A stretch of 64,000 nt of DNA from Rhynchopus sp. YZ270_cl-10 (lineage: Eukaryota > Euglenozoa > Diplonemea > Diplonemida > Diplonemidae), in contig OZ037924.1 of the NCBI GenBank assembly GCA_964035575.1, positions 124,001 to 188,000 of the forward strand, in the 5' to 3' direction. The stretch's first letter is position 1. The number at the start of each line of letters is the position of its first letter. The position numbers and the translations under genes are program-made. The notes under the pieces were generated by a model that did not search any database, was not told the DNA's origin, and saw nothing but the letters and a program-made list of their open reading frames with translations. Positions 63,315 to 64,000 of the stretch are shown here, in pieces.

Positions 63315-64000
63315 TCACTGTCCATGGAGGTTCTGCAGCTCTTCCTGGCGTTGCTTCATCTTCTTCGTTTCGGCCATGTTGCGTTCGTGCATCTTGTCCT
63401 GCATTTTGTCCATGCGGTCCATCTGGTGGTCGTGCATCTTGTCCGTCATCTTGCCCGCACCCTCGGCCATCATCATCGTGGCCCCCATCATACCTGCCAT
63501 GCCAGCCATGCCTCCTGCCATGTTCGTACCCGCGCCTCGTTCGCCTGTCTTGCCAGGCATGCTCGTTCCGTCCATGCCAGGCATCCCACCCATGCCCATC
63601 ATGCCCATCATACCCATCATGTCCATCCCAGGCATGCCGCCCATGTCCATGCCTGGCATTCCTCCCATACCGGGCATCCCGCCCATGCCAGGCATGCCAC
63701 CCATCCCAGGCATTCCGCCCATGCCACCCATGTCCATGCCTGGCATGCCGCCCATTCCGCCCATACCGGGCATCCCTCCCATGCCAGGCATGCCAGGCAT
63801 TCTAGCTGCATTCGCACCAGCCCCAGCAGGGTTCGCACCCATGCCAGGCATCCCGCCCATCCCAGCAGCATTCGCACCCATCCCGTGTGCGTTTCCGCCC
63901 ATTCCCGGCATTCCGCCCATCCCAGCTGCGTTTCCACCCATCCCAGGCATATTTCCGTTCATACCGTTGGGCACACCGCTGGCATCCATGCCTGTGTAAG
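63315..64000 (-). CDS. Met/Gly-rich repeat protein, probably 5'-incomplete
   Basis: An open frame of 224 residues from the ATG at 63989. The minus strand begins CTTACACAGGC just before it, so this may be an internal exon with an acceptor at the window edge, or a first exon with a two-base leader. Residues 1-150 are tandem Met-Pro-Gly-Met-Gly-Gly units (e.g. GMGGMPGMGGMP), encoded by diverged ATGCCAGGCATGGG-type units. The C-terminus is a charged Met-rich helix (MTDKMHDHQMDRMDKMQDKM) ending ELQNLHGQ. No catalytic domain is visible. The composition suggests a phase-separating or adhesive low-complexity protein. It shares its Met/Gly character with the neighbouring C2-like protein. Confidence 0.7.
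   Translation of the reverse strand, partial: YTGMDASGVPNGMNGNMPGMGGNAAGMGGMPGMGGNAHGMGANAAGMGGMPGMGANPAGAGANAARMPGMPGMGGMPGMGGMGGMPGMDMGGMGGMPGMGGMPGMGGMPGMGGMPGMDMGGMPGMDMMGMMGMMGMGGMPGMDGTSMPGKTGERGAGTNMAGGMAGMAGMMGATMMMAEGAGKMTDKMHDHQMDRMDKMQDKMHERNMAETKKMKQRQEELQNLHGQ

Overview
The window looks like nuclear DNA of a protist with one-directional gene arrays. All fourteen protein genes I can support lie on the minus strand. They are GC-rich, sit in AT-rich and homopolymer-rich spacers, and several are split by short GT-AG introns with a strong 5' consensus GTATGN. Pyrimidine-rich AG sites lie just upstream of many start codons, as expected for spliced-leader trans-splicing of a polycistronic transcript. 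This combination fits Euglenozoa best, and a diplonemid in particular, because kinetoplastids have almost no cis-introns. The assignment is inference: no rRNA or spliced-leader gene is present to confirm it.

Layout, left to right (transcription runs right to left): the 3'-truncated part of a giant four-domain voltage-gated cation channel whose tail runs into a MORN repeat (1-7380); a secreted glycoside hydrolase of the (alpha/alpha)6 type (8106-10007); a 1968-residue TPR/IQ/coiled-coil protein (11348-17426); a MAPEG membrane enzyme (17894-18346); a secreted Cys-rich repeat protein (18839-19609); a 2253-residue HEAT-like nuclear protein with SAP and AT-hook motifs (20978-28056); a DEAH-box helicase fused to an NYN-like nuclease domain (29203-33373); a Gln-rich C2HC zinc-finger/UBA-like protein (37640-41471); GPN2 GTPase (41716-42709); two tandem PUFA-type ELO elongases (46309-47315, 49097-50373); two tandem SGT1 co-chaperone genes (51019-52505, 55025-56305); a coiled-coil protein (56596-58617); a C2-like/Gly-rich protein (60280-61137); and a Met/Gly-rich protein at the right edge (63315-64000). 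The genes share no single pathway. Elongase and MAPEG concern lipids and membranes, SGT1 and GPN2 concern protein-complex assembly, and the helicase and HEAT protein concern nucleic acids. Co-linearity therefore probably reflects polycistronic transcription rather than a functional operon.

The spacers and some introns hold the most unusual signal: about thirty copies of very short (35-75 nt) hairpin modules. I sort them into four families (A-D). They share a leader like AGTTGAWA or AGTTTATAAGATG and a loop like CCTCTCG, show compensatory stem changes, and in every copy I found point the same way, opposite to the genes. One copy is present in one elongase intron and absent from the same intron of its tandem paralogue, so the modules may be mobile. 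Other repeats include a 222-bp inverted-repeat element carrying a 10-bp minisatellite, an 8-bp minisatellite, a 120-bp palindrome, a 600-bp direct repeat flanking a gene, and an intron insertion bracketed by 55-bp direct repeats.
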